A stretch of 64,000 bases of DNA from Termitidicoccus mucosus (GCF_038725785.1 NZ_CP109796.1:7564501-7628500); one strand, 5' to 3'. Counted from the first letter of the stretch, positions 8,878 to 19,751 are shown. The notes: generated by a model from the sequence alone, not told the origin. Numbers and translations: made by a program.

Positions 8878-8955
8878 CGCACCGCTATCGGTGAGAAGAA
8901 TGCCAGCTTTGCCTTGACGATACGTGTGACTGAATCTGTCTCTGCGTCGGGCATG
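8878..8955 (-). pseudogene. Remnant of a second AraC regulator
   Basis: On the minus strand this stretch encodes HARRRDRFSHTYRQGKAGIL, closely matching HARRGDRFSHTLRQGEVGIL inside the intact AraC gene (about 8265-8340). Flanking sequence does not continue the match, so only about 26 codons survive. The rest of 8550-8981 holds no gene. It includes a GC-rich palindrome near 8855-8870. Confidence 0.65.
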
Positions 8956-8981
8956 CCCACGAATTCTTGTGGCAGAACAGG

Positions 8982-11141
8982 TCAGAACTCGACGCCGGCA
9001 GTCACGAAGAAAGTGCGCGGGCGCACCGGGCCGTATAAATAGGTCGGATCACGGTCTTCACCGTTATCGAAGAGATCCTTCTGGCGGTCATCGAAGAGGT
9101 TGCGCACGCCAGCGCCCAGTTTCAGCTCCAGGTGCGGCGAGAGGTGGAAAGTTTTGGAGACATTCAAATCGAGCTCCCAGAACTTGGGAGTCTTGCGATA
9201 GATGTCCGCTTCTTCCCCGACGGCCAGCATGCTGCCCGTGTAGTTGAGCAGGGACGCGATCTGCCAACCCGAATCGTGTTCATAGATGACGGAAAACAGG
9301 CCGGTCCATTCGGGCCGTTCGATGAACTCGCGTGTGGTCAGGCCGGTGACGCGGGTGATGGGATCGTCGAAACGCGCGCGGATGTAGCTGATGCTGCCCT
9401 CGAGGCGCAACCCACGGCCCACCACCCATTGAAAACCGTTTTCCCAGACAAAGACCTTGGCATCGGGGCCGTTGACGCGTTCCCAAATGCCCGTGTCGTT
9501 GGGATCGCTGTCGTCGATGTCGAAGGTGTCGTGCAGGAGCGTGTAGTGAAATGTCGAACTGAGCACGAGACGTTTGCCGAAGGAGGGAACCCACCAATCG
9601 GCGCCGAGCGTAAAGGAATCCGAGCGTTCCTCCTCGAGGTCGGGAGAGTTGCGCAGAAAAATGGCGCCGCCGGAGCTCACGCCGATATGCAGATCCTCGT
9701 TATAGGCGCCGGGGGCGTTGAAGCCCGCCGAATAGGAGGCGCGCAGGGTAAGAGCATCAATCGGCTCGTAACGCAACGCGATGCGCGGCGAGAAGATGGT
9801 GCCGTCCACGTTGTCATGCCGGTCCACCCGCACGCCTGGGACGAGTTCGAGCCCGGGCAGGAGGGTCCAGATGTCTTGGACGAAGAGTCCGTAGGTGCCG
9901 AAATCGTCGCTGGTGTCAGCGAGGGCAGGGTCGTTGGGGCGGCTTTCCTCCAGTTTCTCGTAGCGGTATTGCGCACCGTAAACGAGTTCGTGCGCACCGA
10001 GTTTTTGGGTGATTTGTCCGTCGAGAAAAAGGACTTGATTCCGCGTGTCGCTCCAGATGCGGCTGGCGACGGCGTTGATCGCGGCCTGATTGGCGGGATC
10101 AGCGGCGAAATCGGCCAGCGCAGCCTCCTCGGCGGGCGTGGGATTGTCGGGATCGGCGAATCCGCCGGCCTCGTCGAAAGCGGTGAACTCGGCGTCGGCT
10201 CGTGCGCCATAAAAGGCGTCGCGCTGCAGGTGCAGATAGGAGCCGCGCACGGAGTAGAATAGGCTGGGCGTGAGCTGCTGTTCCCATTGCAGGTTCAGCA
10301 TGTGGATTTTGTGTGCCAGCGATTCGGCCACACGGGACTGCTCCTCGGGCAGATCAAGCTGGTCGCCGCCGCGGTGCGACTGGTCGATGTATTGGTAGGT
10401 GGCCTTGAGCAGTTTGTTCTCGTCGGGACGATAGAAGAACTGGAGACCGCCGACTTTGCTTTTGAACTCGGGCAGCTCGGTGAATCCGTCGGTCGTCAGA
10501 TCAAGTCCCTCCCGATCTTCCCAGAGACCATAGGCGGTGAGGGCAAATTTCCCGGACTGACTCAGGTGGCTGGCCTTGAAGGTAAACTTCCACTCGTCCG
10601 CATCGTTCTTCAAGTTGGAATAGGTCAGCAGGGCGCTGGTGTGGTTGTGCGTCGGCATCGCGGTGATGAGGTTGACGACGCCGGCGATGGCCTCCGGACC
10701 GTAAAGGACGGAGCTGCTGCCTTTGACGATTTCGATGCGGTCGATAAAGATTGTTGGAAAAAGATCGGCGCCATAAACCTTGGCGAGTCCCGAATAGAGC
10801 GGCGCACCGTCGAACAGGATCGCCGTGTAGTCGGTGCTGAGACCGAGGAGTTGGATTTCGTTGAGACCGCAGTTGGAGCAACTCGACTCAAACCGGGCGC
10901 TCGGCACCAGCCGCAGGCTGTCGGCGAGGGTCACTCCACCGTGAGCTTTAATCTCGGAAGCGAGAAAAAATTCGGTTTTGATGGGTGCATCAGAGGCCAA
11001 ACGCTCCGTGCGCGTGCCGGTGGAAACGGTGATGCGTTCCATGTTGATGACCTCGTCCTCAGGATGAGGTGCGCTGTGGGCATCATAACCATTTGTTATG
11101 ATTGCAGCTGCGATGACGAACTGTGCGATTTCGCGTTTCAT
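8982..11141 (-). CDS. TonB-dependent outer-membrane receptor with CxxC plug motif
   Basis: 719 residues. Signal peptide about 1-24, then a TonB-box-like MERITVSTG segment. The plug domain (about 50-165) contains VKGSSSVLYGPEAIAGVVNLIT, the classic plug end, and an unusual SSCSNCGLNE motif (Cys88, Cys91). Similar CxxC plugs occur in a Bacteroidota receptor subfamily. The 22-strand barrel follows and ends in Phe (TAGVEF). It is the last receptor of the minus-strand metal island and probably imports a metal or metal complex; substrate is not certain. Intact, unlike its neighbours. Confidence 0.85.
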   Translation of the reverse strand: MKREIAQFVIAAAIITNGYDAHSAPHPEDEVINMERITVSTGTRTERLASDAPIKTEFFLASEIKAHGGVTLADSLRLVPSARFESSCSNCGLNEIQLLGLSTDYTAILFDGAPLYSGLAKVYGADLFPTIFIDRIEIVKGSSSVLYGPEAIAGVVNLITAMPTHNHTSALLTYSNLKNDADEWKFTFKASHLSQSGKFALTAYGLWEDREGLDLTTDGFTELPEFKSKVGGLQFFYRPDENKLLKATYQYIDQSHRGGDQLDLPEEQSRVAESLAHKIHMLNLQWEQQLTPSLFYSVRGSYLHLQRDAFYGARADAEFTAFDEAGGFADPDNPTPAEEAALADFAADPANQAAINAVASRIWSDTRNQVLFLDGQITQKLGAHELVYGAQYRYEKLEESRPNDPALADTSDDFGTYGLFVQDIWTLLPGLELVPGVRVDRHDNVDGTIFSPRIALRYEPIDALTLRASYSAGFNAPGAYNEDLHIGVSSGGAIFLRNSPDLEEERSDSFTLGADWWVPSFGKRLVLSSTFHYTLLHDTFDIDDSDPNDTGIWERVNGPDAKVFVWENGFQWVVGRGLRLEGSISYIRARFDDPITRVTGLTTREFIERPEWTGLFSVIYEHDSGWQIASLLNYTGSMLAVGEEADIYRKTPKFWELDLNVSKTFHLSPHLELKLGAGVRNLFDDRQKDLFDNGEDRDPTYLYGPVRPRTFFVTAGVEF

Positions 11142-11280
11142 AATATATGGATTGAGAAACTGTTTCGGAAAAATTGCTTCATGTAGAGGTGAGGACTCAG
11201 TACCAATATAATATATTCCCTATGCTCTATTCATTATAAGGATTATCAAATGGATTATATTATGCCGATTCTCCATAGTC
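11142..11280 (-). promoter_or_regulatory. AT-rich promoter region of the CxxC receptor
   Basis: This gap is far richer in A/T than its flanks. On the minus strand it contains an exact TATAAT (11233-11238, complement) and several overlapping AT-rich hexamers, but no strong -35 box. It suggests that the receptor has its own promoter in addition to any read-through from the ABC-2 genes. Confidence 0.4.
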
Positions 11281-12816
11281 TTAACCGGCGTGTCCCTTTT
11301 CATTTCGATAGTTTCTGATTGGATCTCTGTCCCGGCGGCTCACCGCTGCGGCAGATGCGTGTTCAGGACCTTCGCGTTGGGCGCCAGGATGGCCTGCCTG
11401 GGATGACCGCAGCCCCCGACACGCCCCCAGGGCGATCAGCGCGGACGCCGCAAACAGTGCAACCAGTGGGACCAACGTCCGCCTCGCGGCCGCCCCGGCG
11501 GGTTCGTCCTCGAATGCAAACGCCGGAGCGCCGTCGAAATCGGTGAACGTTTTTTTCGCCAGCACCAAGGGCTGGATGTAGCCGCGCAGCGTGTCGTGAT
11601 ACGCGTCCGCCTGCGCAACGAACAGGCGGTGGCGTTCCGGCCCGGAGCCGCCGAGGTCGTTGAAGGCCGCCTGGACGAGGAGCGCAGGCGAGAGGAAGCG
11701 CAGCGCGTCAACCAGCTTTTGCTGGCGCGCGATCCGCTCCGCGTGGCGGGCGCGCACCGGGGCGAGCAGGCGCTCCTGCTCGCGGTAGCCGGCGTCGGCC
11801 ACCAGTGCGGGATCGGGCGCGCCCGCCGACCGCGCGTCCGGCGACGCGAGTTCGGGGTGATCCTCGAAGTATGCCGCGAGCAACTCGCTTTGCCGGTTGC
11901 GCGCGTCGGACTCCGCATCACGTTGCGCCCCGACAAACTCCAAGTGCGAGGGTGCCGGACCGAGTGTCTTCGCCACGACGTTGATCGTCGCGGGGACGAC
12001 GAGGGTGAACAGCAGCCACGCGCCCGCCAGCGCAACCGCGTTGGCCGCAGAGGAGCCGCCGCGCGCGTTCGCCGCGAGGGCCAACGCCACCCAGAACACG
12101 CCGTAGGCGACCGTCAGGACCGCCCACAGGGCGAAACGTCCGCCTCCGCCTGCGGAGAATCCTCCGGCCCACGCGAACGCGGCGGACGCGAAGAGCAAAA
12201 ATACGCCGAGAACGTATCCGCCCGCCACGGCCCCACGCGCCACCATGACGCCCGTGATCGAGGATCGCTGGAGCAGCAGCAGGGAGAGCGTGCCGCGCTC
12301 CCGCTCTCCGGACAGCAGGTTGTAGGTGAGCGCGAGCAGCAACAGCGGCAGGATATAGACCACGACGAAGGCCGCGTCGAAACGCCCGAGTAACTGGTGC
12401 TGCGGATTGTCATACCCAACCCCGGCGAGCGATTGCTCGCGCGACCGATAGGTGACTTTGAAAAGCGATGGATAAAGATCGTCCTGACCGACGGTGAGCA
12501 TGCCGGCGGAGAGCGGAGGCTTCGCGGCGTAACCGGCGAGGTAGAAGCGACCGAAGCCGGCCGGGTTGCGCGGGTCGCGGAAGGCGGCGACTTCGGCCTC
12601 GCCGGCGTCGAGCCTCGCCGCGAATGCGCGGGCTTCCCGGGCGAGCGCGACCGTGTTGGCCTGTGCCTCGGCCTGCAGCGCGCGACGCGCGTGAGCGTGG
12701 CTCGCGCCGTTGGCGACGGCAAAAAGCGTGAGCGCGGCGAGCAGGGCCGCGAGCAGCCACGGAGCGAGGTCGGCCCGCAGGTGACGGAGTTCCCATTTCA
12801 AAAGACGGCTGGACAT
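11281..12816 (-). CDS. ABC-2 type permease (DUF3526/NosY-like), second subunit
   Basis: 511 residues. An N-terminal membrane helix (APWLLAALLAALTLFAVANG) is followed by a periplasmic loop of about 130 residues. The cytoplasmic marker LLSGERERGTLSLLLLQ follows, typical of ABC-2 exporters of the NosY/GldF kind, and then several membrane helices. Another large loop (about 290-420) precedes the last helix near residue 470. It follows the frameshifted permease by seven bases, so the two probably form the membrane part of one exporter with the ATPase at 19752-20453. Substrate unknown. Confidence 0.75.
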   Translation of the reverse strand: MSSRLLKWELRHLRADLAPWLLAALLAALTLFAVANGASHAHARRALQAEAQANTVALAREARAFAARLDAGEAEVAAFRDPRNPAGFGRFYLAGYAAKPPLSAGMLTVGQDDLYPSLFKVTYRSREQSLAGVGYDNPQHQLLGRFDAAFVVVYILPLLLLALTYNLLSGERERGTLSLLLLQRSSITGVMVARGAVAGGYVLGVFLLFASAAFAWAGGFSAGGGGRFALWAVLTVAYGVFWVALALAANARGGSSAANAVALAGAWLLFTLVVPATINVVAKTLGPAPSHLEFVGAQRDAESDARNRQSELLAAYFEDHPELASPDARSAGAPDPALVADAGYREQERLLAPVRARHAERIARQQKLVDALRFLSPALLVQAAFNDLGGSGPERHRLFVAQADAYHDTLRGYIQPLVLAKKTFTDFDGAPAFAFEDEPAGAAARRTLVPLVALFAASALIALGACRGLRSSQAGHPGAQREGPEHASAAAVSRRDRDPIRNYRNEKGHAG

Positions 12817-12823
12817 GAGGAAG

Positions 12824-14228
12824 TCAAAGAGGGTTGAGGGTGCGCGCGGCCCGCACGAGCAGCAGGGGCGCGAGCATCAGCCAGAGGGCGAGTGCAAGGA
12901 GGAGACGGACTGGGCGCGCAGCGCCGCAGAGGGTGACGGTGGGTGGTAGACGAAAGGGGGCATTTTCGCCCACAGGCCGGCGTCGGCCAGATAGGTCGAG
13001 CCGTCGCGCGGGCCGTTGAAAATCAGGTCACCGTTCAACTCGCGTTGAAGCAGGCGGCGGTGCTGTTCGGCGGCGCCGATGAAGTCACGGTGGTGCGCGA
13101 AATCGGTGCCCGCGAGGGATTGCGAGACCTGCCGCACGGCCTGAAAGGGCGCGATCCACGCGAGCGAGCGGACGAGGTCGTTTTGCGCTTCGATGCGGTC
13201 GAACAGCCGCCCGAACACGTCGTCGAAGACGCGGTTTCCCTCCTCGCCCGCCTGAAGGAAGAGGCCGCGCGAATTGACCGGCAAATCCTCCGGGCGAGAC
13301 ACACCGAAGCGGCCCATCAGCTCCGCCTCCAGTCTGCGCTGCTCGGCGAGGTGAAAATCGGGCGCGCCGAAACGCATGCGCAATTCCTCGCGCACTGCGA
13401 CCGGAGAGGTCAGCGGATGAAGCCGCGCGGCCAGCTCGATGGCGGCGCGCGGCAGCAGCAGGCCGTTGAGCGTCCATAGTCCGAGCAGGATGACAAGCGA
13501 GGCACGCGAGGTTCGAGCGAGCGCCGAGACTGCCAATGAGCCGGCCAGAACACTGCGAGATAGACGAGATGCACGGCGGCGAATAGCACGAGGCGAAGCC
13601 ACGTGCCGCTGGTGAGCGTGCCTTCGCGGGCGAGCCATACGGCGAGCGAGCCCACCACAACGGCGGGGACCACTGCGAGGGTGAGCGCGGCGGCTTGTCC
13701 GAACATCTTGCCCAACAGCCAGCGAGCGGGAGAAACGCCGAGGGCGAATACCTGCCGGAGCGTTCCGCGCTCGCGTTCGCCGGCCACGGTGCCGAAGCAG
13801 TTCACGATGATGAGCAGGGGGAGCAGGAGCTGCAGCACGAGGACGGCGGTGAGCTCGCCGAAGCGTTGCGCGGCGGTGGCGTCCTCGGCGGGTTTGCCGG
13901 TAAAGTCGTTCTGGTTGTGCGCCTCCAGCCAAACGACCGAGCCCACATAGGGTTCGATCCCGGGATCAAGCAGGGCAGGGGAGAGGCGGGGCTTGAAGAC
14001 GTGGAGGCCGTAATGAGCGGCGGAGTGCGGGTTTTTGTCCGGCTGGCCGATCCAGTGTGCGTGCTCGTGGCGGACGGCGGCGGCACGGCGCGCGGCGAGG
14101 TCGCGCTGGAACGACCAGCCCGCGAGGAGCGCGGCGGCGAGCAGCAGGCCCACGAGGGCGGCGCAGAGGCGGAAGCGTCCGTCGCGGAGCGTGGCGGTGA
14201 ATTCGTGGCGGGCGATGACGGTGATCAT
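12824..14228 (-). pseudogene. ABC-2 type permease, first subunit, broken by two frameshifts
   Basis: Starts with HEFTATLRDGRFRLCAALVGLLLAAALL and has the GERERGTLRQVFALGVSP marker, so it is a paralogue of the next permease. Near 13545 the frame breaks after VHLVYLAVFW and resumes one frame over as GSLAVSALARTSRASLVILL. Near 12905 it breaks again and continues as RLLLALALWLMLAPLLLVRA to a stop at 12824. Both look like loss of one base. Read with two corrections, a full-length permease of about 468 residues results. Either the sequence has errors here or the gene is dead. Confidence 0.7.
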
Positions 14229-14284
14229 GGCGGCGGGGGAGCGCGCGGCTTTTCGGGAGGGAAGGCCGCGCGCGGAACCGGATT

Positions 14285-16365
14285 TCAGAAAGCGAAGCGC
14301 ACGCCGGCGATGACTTCACATTCCGGGCGCGGATCCAGCGCAAGATCTCCTCCGGATGCGTAGGCCACCTCGCTGCTGTTTTTGATGGGCTGCCAGGTCA
14401 GCCCGAGAGTGAACTGCCAGCGTTTCATTTCGTAAGCCGCACGGAAGTCGTAGCGCGCGTAGGGCCGCGCGTGGTGGAGCACGCCGCTCAGGAAATAGGG
14501 GATGCCGGAAATGTAATAAGCGTCTGCATTGAGCAGGATGAGACGGGTTTCGGCCAAGGTGAGGGTATAGGCAAGGCCGGCTTTCCACGTGTCGCCCGGC
14601 ACGGACAAGCGGTCGGCCGTGCCCGGGGCGGCAGTGTCGATGCGGGCGCGCACGATGCGGGCGTAGCCAGCGTAAAGGGAAAGGTTTTTCGCAGGCAGCC
14701 ATTCGAGCTGCACTTCCCAGCCATCGCGGGTGGTCTCGCCGACGTTTTCATAGACGCCGGGCGAGACTTGCGTCGTTTCATCGTCGTTTTCCGTATGATA
14801 GCCTTCGACCGAGAACCTCCAACCGGGCGCGAACCCGAAGCGCAGGCCAAGATCGAAGGACCCCACCGTGGACGACTCCAGCCCGGACACGGACGCACCA
14901 CCAGGTGCATCGAGCGGACCGGTGCCGGAATAGGGACTGAGCTCGTTCGATGCAGGCGGGCGGAATCCCTGTCCGTAATTGGCGAAAATTTCCAACCGGC
15001 TGGCCGGCGTGAGCACGAGGCCGATGCGTGGAGTGAAAACCGGACGACTGTAGGTGGCCGAAGCATCGGGCTGGCGACGATTCCCGATATCGTAATCGAA
15101 ACCATCGGCGCGAATGCCACCAACGAGCTTGAGCGCGTTTGCGAGCTTCCACTGGGCTTGGACAAACGCGCCGTAGGCAGCAGGTCGAGATCGTAGTTAA
15201 AGGCATAGTTGGTGGTCGGAACGTTGTCCGACCAAAGGCGCGACTCGGCGTCGCCGCGGTCATAGCGTCCTTCAAGGCCGACAGTCAGCGAACCGCGGTT
15301 GCCGACAAGGAAGTTTCGCAATGCACGGGCGCCCAAGATATCGCGTCGGTCGTAAAGCACGTTGAGGTTGGTTGCCGTGGCCCCTACCGCACGGGTGCGC
15401 TCGTAATACTCGTAGCCGAGGGAGGCATTCCAGCCTTCTTCGCTTCTGGCGGGCGCGCGGGTGAAGACGAGGCTGGCCCGGGTGGCCTCACCCCACGCGG
15501 GCGCAGTATAGGGATCGCGATCGCGGGCGCTGACCGCGCCGGAGCGCAGATCGCCCAGACGCAGCATGCCGGAGGCGTTCCAATAGGCGCGCTGAAAGGC
15601 GGCGCGGGCGGCCCACACACCATCTGCATGGAGAATGGAGGTCTTTCCGAAAAGACTCAGCCGGTCGGAGTCCGCGTGGTCGCGGTATCCGTCCGAGTGC
15701 CGGGCATCAGCGGCGAACAGTCCTTGCACGCCACGCGTCTGGCCGGAGGCGGTCAGCGCACCGTGGAGATAGCCATGGCTGCCCGCGTCCACTCGGGCCG
15801 ACGCATCCGGGGCCACCGAACGCGTGACAATGTTGACCGCACCGGCGCGGTTCTGATTGCCATAGAGCGCGGAGAATGGTCCCTTGATGACCTCAATGCG
15901 CTCGATCATCTCCGGTGTGAGCCAGCTCAGGTCATTCATACCGTCGGAGAGCGCGGAGGAGGGGAGGTTTTGCGCGATGCCGTCCACGTAAACCGCGACG
16001 TCGGCGCCATGGGTGCGGGTAAGAAAACCGCGCATCTTGATTGAAGTGCCGGTGTCGCCTTGGTTGAGATTGTGCGCCATGATGCCGGGCACGCGGCGCA
16101 GGAGACCGCCAAAGTCGCCCGTAAAATTCGTGCGCTCCAGCGAGTCGTGGTCGATGATGCTGACGGACGCCGGCAGGCCCGTGCTTTGCAGCGTGATGTC
16201 GCCGATGCCGAGCGCGTTGTCACCGACGACCTTGTAGCGGTCAAGCCTGACGATTTCCCCATCGGACTCCCCGGTTGGGGCGGGAACGATGGTCTGAGCC
16301 GACAGGGCGGATGTGAAAAGAATCAGAGGGATGGATAACAAACGAGTATGATAAGGGGAGTGCAT
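14285..16365 (-). pseudogene. TonB-dependent receptor with one frameshift
   Basis: The N-terminal part (signal peptide LLSIPLILFTSALSAQ, TonB-box-like RLDRYKVVG, plug end IKGPFSALYGNQNRAGAVNIV) lies in one frame down to about 15180. After YAFNYDLDLL the homologous text resumes one base over as AYGAFVQAQWKLANALKL and runs on through LEIFANYGQGFRPPASNE to a terminal Phe (VRFAF) at 14285. Restored length is about 693 residues, normal for the family. The plug resembles siderophore/metal-complex receptors. The gene lies between a CobW/His-rich gene and the ABC-2 permeases on the same strand. Confidence 0.75.
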
Positions 16366-16479
16366 GGGTTGGTCTGGATAAATGCGTATAAACACAATCC
16401 GGCCGCCAGTGGCGGACGCGGACAAATGACAGGGTTACGAATAAAACACCGGACCGCGCAGGGACCGGCGGACGAACAA

Positions 16480-18336
16480 TCAAGCCAATTTAGACCCGCG
16501 GCGGCGCACGCCCCGGCGGCAACGCATGCGGATCACCGCCAGTACCGGCACCGGTGGAAAAGTGGCCACCCGTATGGCAAGCACACGCTCTATGAAAGCC
16601 GTCGCCGGCAGCCCGATTGCAACGAGCACGTGGCCGCTTGAGAAAAGTGTGATAATGCAGCCGGAGTCATCATGGTCGTGTCCATTCGCGCCGGCCATTC
16701 CTTCGGCAAGTTTGCCATCGTGCGTGTCGGACGCAGGGGAGGCATGATGCTCGTCACAGTGCACATATCCGGAATGCCTGAGATGGCCGCAAAGCCATTC
16801 GTGCGCGGCAGAACTTGCTGCAAACACGTTCAGTGCCAATATCACCATCACGCCCAGCACCGCCATGAGGCGGTGCAAGCGAGGCGTATAATGGGTGCGG
16901 GGGAAGGTCATCGAAATGTGTGGTGGAATGAGCCTAGCAAAGTCGTCAAGCCTCCGCGATCCATCAGGCACTGCGTGCCCTGCAATCACTCCATCTGTCA
17001 CCAAGCAGCGTTTAAATCCTTCGACCAATTCATCTCGGTTGAGATTTCGGCCGATAAAAACGAACGTGTTCACGCGCGACTCGTCGCCCCATGGGCGGTC
17101 GAGGCGTCCGTCAAAGAGCATGTGCACCCCCTGAAAAACCAGCCGTTGGTCGCTGCCGTGGACAGCCAGCACGCCCTTGCTGCGGAAGATGTCGTTGCCC
17201 TTCGTGCGCAACAACACGTCCAGCCACTCGTTCAATCGCTTTCCATCGAGATTTCCGGGCAGGCTTACGCCTACGGACGTCACCTCTTCGTCGTGCTCAT
17301 GGTCGGGCTTGAAGGTGTGCTCCCATTTCGGCGCAACGCCTTCGCCCGCGATGTGGAGCGCGGCATTGAACTCATCCGGATGGTGCTGGGTGAACAGAGC
17401 GTAAAGCCCTGCCCTTTTTACAAGCACGGGAAAAACTGCCGGAAAAGCAGAAAAACTCAGTTGTTGGTGCGTTTCACCCGGCAGGATGGCGTCACCGGGG
17501 CGCAGAACCGTCTCCCAATCCGAAAAAGTCCGCACCGCCGCCTCGCGGGCGGTCGTGATGTCAGTCTCGCTCAGACTGGCAACCGGCAGCAATGTCACGC
17601 TCATCTCGGGATCGGGTCCTTCATCGATGGTCAAGGCCGCTTTGCCAGCGGGCAGTTCATAGACGCCCGCCCACTCGAACGGATATTCCGGCTCCAAGAA
17701 CTGCGGGTCGATTTCCGTGGCCCGAGAGAGATTAAAGCCGCCTACGCCCAGCACCCGATCCAAGGCAATCTCCCCGTTGCGCGTCCGATGGATTTTCGCG
17801 GCAGCGTTCATTTTCCGCAGACGAGCTTCCAATGCGTTTAGCTCGTTTGGTTCCACGAGATCAATCTTGTTCAAGAGGATCACATCCGCGAATGCGACCT
17901 GTTCCCGCGCTTCATCGGAGTCGTCGAGATGCAGCGCGATGTGTTCGTCTACGACGGTGACGATCGCATCGAGGCGGAAGACCTCGCGAATTTCGGGGTC
18001 GGTGAAAAACGTCTGCGCCACTGGACCGGGATCGGCGAGCCCAGTAGTTTCGATGAGCACCGCATCAAGGGGCTCCTTGCGCTTGGCCAGCCGGGTGAGA
18101 ATACGGATGAGATCGCCGCGCACGGTGCAGCAAATGCAGCCATTGTTCATTTCGAACAACTCCTCATCGCTTTGGATGACGAGTTGGTTATCAACGCCAA
18201 CCTCGCCAAACTCGTTTTCGATGACGGCGATCTTCTTGCCGTGCTGTTCGGTGAGAATGCGGTTGAGCAGCGTGGTCTTTCCTGCGCCGAGAAAGCCAGT
18301 GAGGATAGTCACAGGGATGGGATTCTTTGGGTTCAT
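16480..18336 (-). CDS. COG0523/CobW-family GTPase, apparently fused to a His-rich membrane domain
   Basis: Residues 1-470 form a G3E-family metallochaperone: Walker [10 protein letters not shown] at 14-22, the metal-binding CxCC motif at 67-70 (NNGCICC), NKID at 156-159 and a CobW C-terminal domain. A short His-rich stretch (DHEHDEE) lies near 355. Members of this family deliver zinc or other metals under starvation. After about residue 460 the frame runs on through a copy of the 16-base motif into a 143-residue His-rich membrane protein starting at Met476. In the other two loci that protein is separate, so the fusion may reflect a lost stop codon. Start is unambiguous at the ATG 14 bases after the amidase gene. 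Confidence 0.85.
   Translation of the reverse strand: MNPKNPIPVTILTGFLGAGKTTLLNRILTEQHGKKIAVIENEFGEVGVDNQLVIQSDEELFEMNNGCICCTVRGDLIRILTRLAKRKEPLDAVLIETTGLADPGPVAQTFFTDPEIREVFRLDAIVTVVDEHIALHLDDSDEAREQVAFADVILLNKIDLVEPNELNALEARLRKMNAAAKIHRTRNGEIALDRVLGVGGFNLSRATEIDPQFLEPEYPFEWAGVYELPAGKAALTIDEGPDPEMSVTLLPVASLSETDITTAREAAVRTFSDWETVLRPGDAILPGETHQQLSFSAFPAVFPVLVKRAGLYALFTQHHPDEFNAALHIAGEGVAPKWEHTFKPDHEHDEEVTSVGVSLPGNLDGKRLNEWLDVLLRTKGNDIFRSKGVLAVHGSDQRLVFQGVHMLFDGRLDRPWGDESRVNTFVFIGRNLNRDELVEGFKRCLVTDGVIAGHAVPDGSRRLDDFARLIPPHISMTFPRTHYTPRLHRLMAVLGVMVILALNVFAASSAAHEWLCGHLRHSGYVHCDEHHASPASDTHDGKLAEGMAGANGHDHDDSGCIITLFSSGHVLVAIGLPATAFIERVLAIRVATFPPVPVLAVIRMRCRRGVRRRGSKLA
16490..16911 (-). CDS. His-rich membrane protein A (paralogue of 20673 and 28596)
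   Basis: Begins at the ATG 23 bases after a motif copy, exactly as in paralogue B. An N-terminal membrane helix ([19 protein letters not shown]) is followed by AAHEWLCGH, then a periplasmic stretch with many His and Asp. [17 protein letters not shown], the conserved Cys-bearing second helix, comes next. The family ends in a Pro-rich tail ([10 protein letters not shown] in paralogue C). Here that tail is found one frame over, ending at 16490, so a frameshift lies near 16530. Role unknown; the His-rich periplasmic loop suggests metal binding. Confidence 0.6.
16935..16950 (-). promoter_or_regulatory. 16-base conserved motif, copy 1
   Basis: CTTGACGACTTTGCTA on the minus strand, 23 bases before the ATG of His-rich protein A. 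Here it is also translated as LDDFA within the long CobW frame. Confidence 0.65.
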
Positions 18337-18349
18337 AATGGAAATTCGT

Positions 18350-18940
18350 TCAGCCGAATCTCGCGTGCATCGCCGCGATGGGAAAATTTCGGCCGGGACA
18401 AACGGTGCGCCCGGGATTGATTTCGCGGTGCACCGCGAAACGCACCGGAGTCTTTACTACATCTGCTTTGAGATATTCGACCAACGCGATGAAAGAACGA
18501 AGTTGCCCCGGCGTGGGTTGGGTTTCCTCAAAATTCCCAACGCAACAAATGCCGATGCCGACTTGGTTGACCGCCTCGTCGTGGACATGTCCCCCGGCGA
18601 ACTGCTTCAACCAGCGTCCGCCAATTTCAATTTCGCCGTCACCCGATCGGCTTCCGTTGCCAATGACGAAGTGATAAGCGAGGCCATGCTCCATGCCGTG
18701 AGACCGATGATAGCGGTCGAATATCGCCGCGTTCCCGACAGCGGTTCCGCTATGATGACCCACAATGATTTTCCAGCGGTCGGGAACGATGGTGAGCGCT
18801 CGGGTCGTCGCTGCGACACGATCCAATGCCGCCGGGCGGCTTCGCCCCGCAATCGTCTTGGCTGCGCCGCGAAGCGCCACCGAGCTTCCGAGCAGAGCCA
18901 GCCCAATGAGAAAGGTGCGACGGTTATGCTTCGAGATCAT
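18350..18940 (-). CDS. N-acetylmuramoyl-L-alanine amidase (PGRP/amidase_2 type), Tat-exported
   Basis: 196 residues. The leader [18 protein letters not shown] has the twin-arginine pattern. The amidase core shows all three zinc ligands of the family: His in IVGHHSGT, His in [10 protein letters not shown] and Cys in TVCPGRNFP. It cleaves the lactyl-Ala bond in peptidoglycan, in the periplasm. It overlaps the methyltransferase by four bases and precedes CobW by 13, so it is in the same operon. Zinc amidases are known members of some Zur regulons together with COG0523 proteins; regulation here is inferred. Confidence 0.85.
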   Translation of the reverse strand: MISKHNRRTFLIGLALLGSSVALRGAAKTIAGRSRPAALDRVAATTRALTIVPDRWKIIVGHHSGTAVGNAAIFDRYHRSHGMEHGLAYHFVIGNGSRSGDGEIEIGGRWLKQFAGGHVHDEAVNQVGIGICCVGNFEETQPTPGQLRSFIALVEYLKADVVKTPVRFAVHREINPGRTVCPGRNFPIAAMHARFG

Positions 18941-19635
18941 TTTTCACGTCGCGCATACCAAGCGTGAATCAACAGGGACTGCGAAAATTGCACGGCCGAG
19001 GGGAAGCCTGCTTCGGCGAGCAATGCTTCCATTGCCTCGGCCGGTAGCAGCCCGACCTCGCGAGCGTAGGCGGCAAGCATGCCCTGAATCTGTTCCTCGT
19101 TCGCTCCCGAGTAACGCATCATCCGCTGCCAGACGCCAAGCAGGCTCTCGTGCTGGCCGCGCGGAGCAGTCGTGAGATCGGCGCTGACGAGCAATCCGCC
19201 CGGACGAAGCCGGGACGCGATCTCGCAAAAAAAACCAACGCGCTGCGCCCGGTCCGTGAGAAACTGAGAAACAAGAATCGCCGTGGCGGCATGGAACTTA
19301 ACCTCGGCAGGAAGTTCATGCACGTAGGCCGCATGGAAATCGCAGCGGTCGGCGATGCCCGCCGCCGCAACGCGTCGCTTGCAAACGTCGAGCATAGGCG
19401 CAGAGGGATCGACCGCCGCGAAGCGCCAGCCGGGAAAGAATCGTGCGAGGGCGATCAGTTCTGCGCCGGTGCCGACGCCAAGACAAAGAACATGGGCATC
19501 GCGCGGCAGTTCCTGAAAAACCAAGTTCATCTGCAAATGCAGACTGTCGCGCAACGGTGCCAGTTTTGTCCAGCGGTCGTCGTAAGACTCGGCGTGTTGC
19601 CGGTCGAATTTCATGGGAGCATTGGATGGATTCAT
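18937..19635 (-). CDS. SAM-dependent class I methyltransferase
   Basis: About 232 residues from the ATG at 19635 (another ATG at 19614 is also possible). SAM-binding motif I is VLCLGVGTGAELIAL, with the acidic end of strand 2 in FAAVDPSAPML. The later LRPGGLLVSADL is the usual post-II strand. The fold and length fit small-molecule or lipid methyltransferases; the substrate cannot be told. The stop overlaps the amidase start, and it follows the ABC ATPase by about 116 bases. Confidence 0.75.
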   Translation of the reverse strand: MNPSNAPMKFDRQHAESYDDRWTKLAPLRDSLHLQMNLVFQELPRDAHVLCLGVGTGAELIALARFFPGWRFAAVDPSAPMLDVCKRRVAAAGIADRCDFHAAYVHELPAEVKFHAATAILVSQFLTDRAQRVGFFCEIASRLRPGGLLVSADLTTAPRGQHESLLGVWQRMMRYSGANEEQIQGMLAAYAREVGLLPAEAMEALLAEAGFPSAVQFSQSLLIHAWYARREK

Positions 19636-19751
19636 CGGGATCGAAGGTTTGTTTAGAAATGGAATGTCTAGGCGGCCTTCGCCGCGACTGCAGTCTGCGT
19701 CGGCATCATGTGCATGGAATCGGCATCGTAGCCTTGGTTGGAGGCACACAC

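Noticed and set aside
9132-10262. A 376-codon plus-strand frame opposite the CxxC receptor
   Set aside because: Antisense shadow of the receptor with no start signal or domain.
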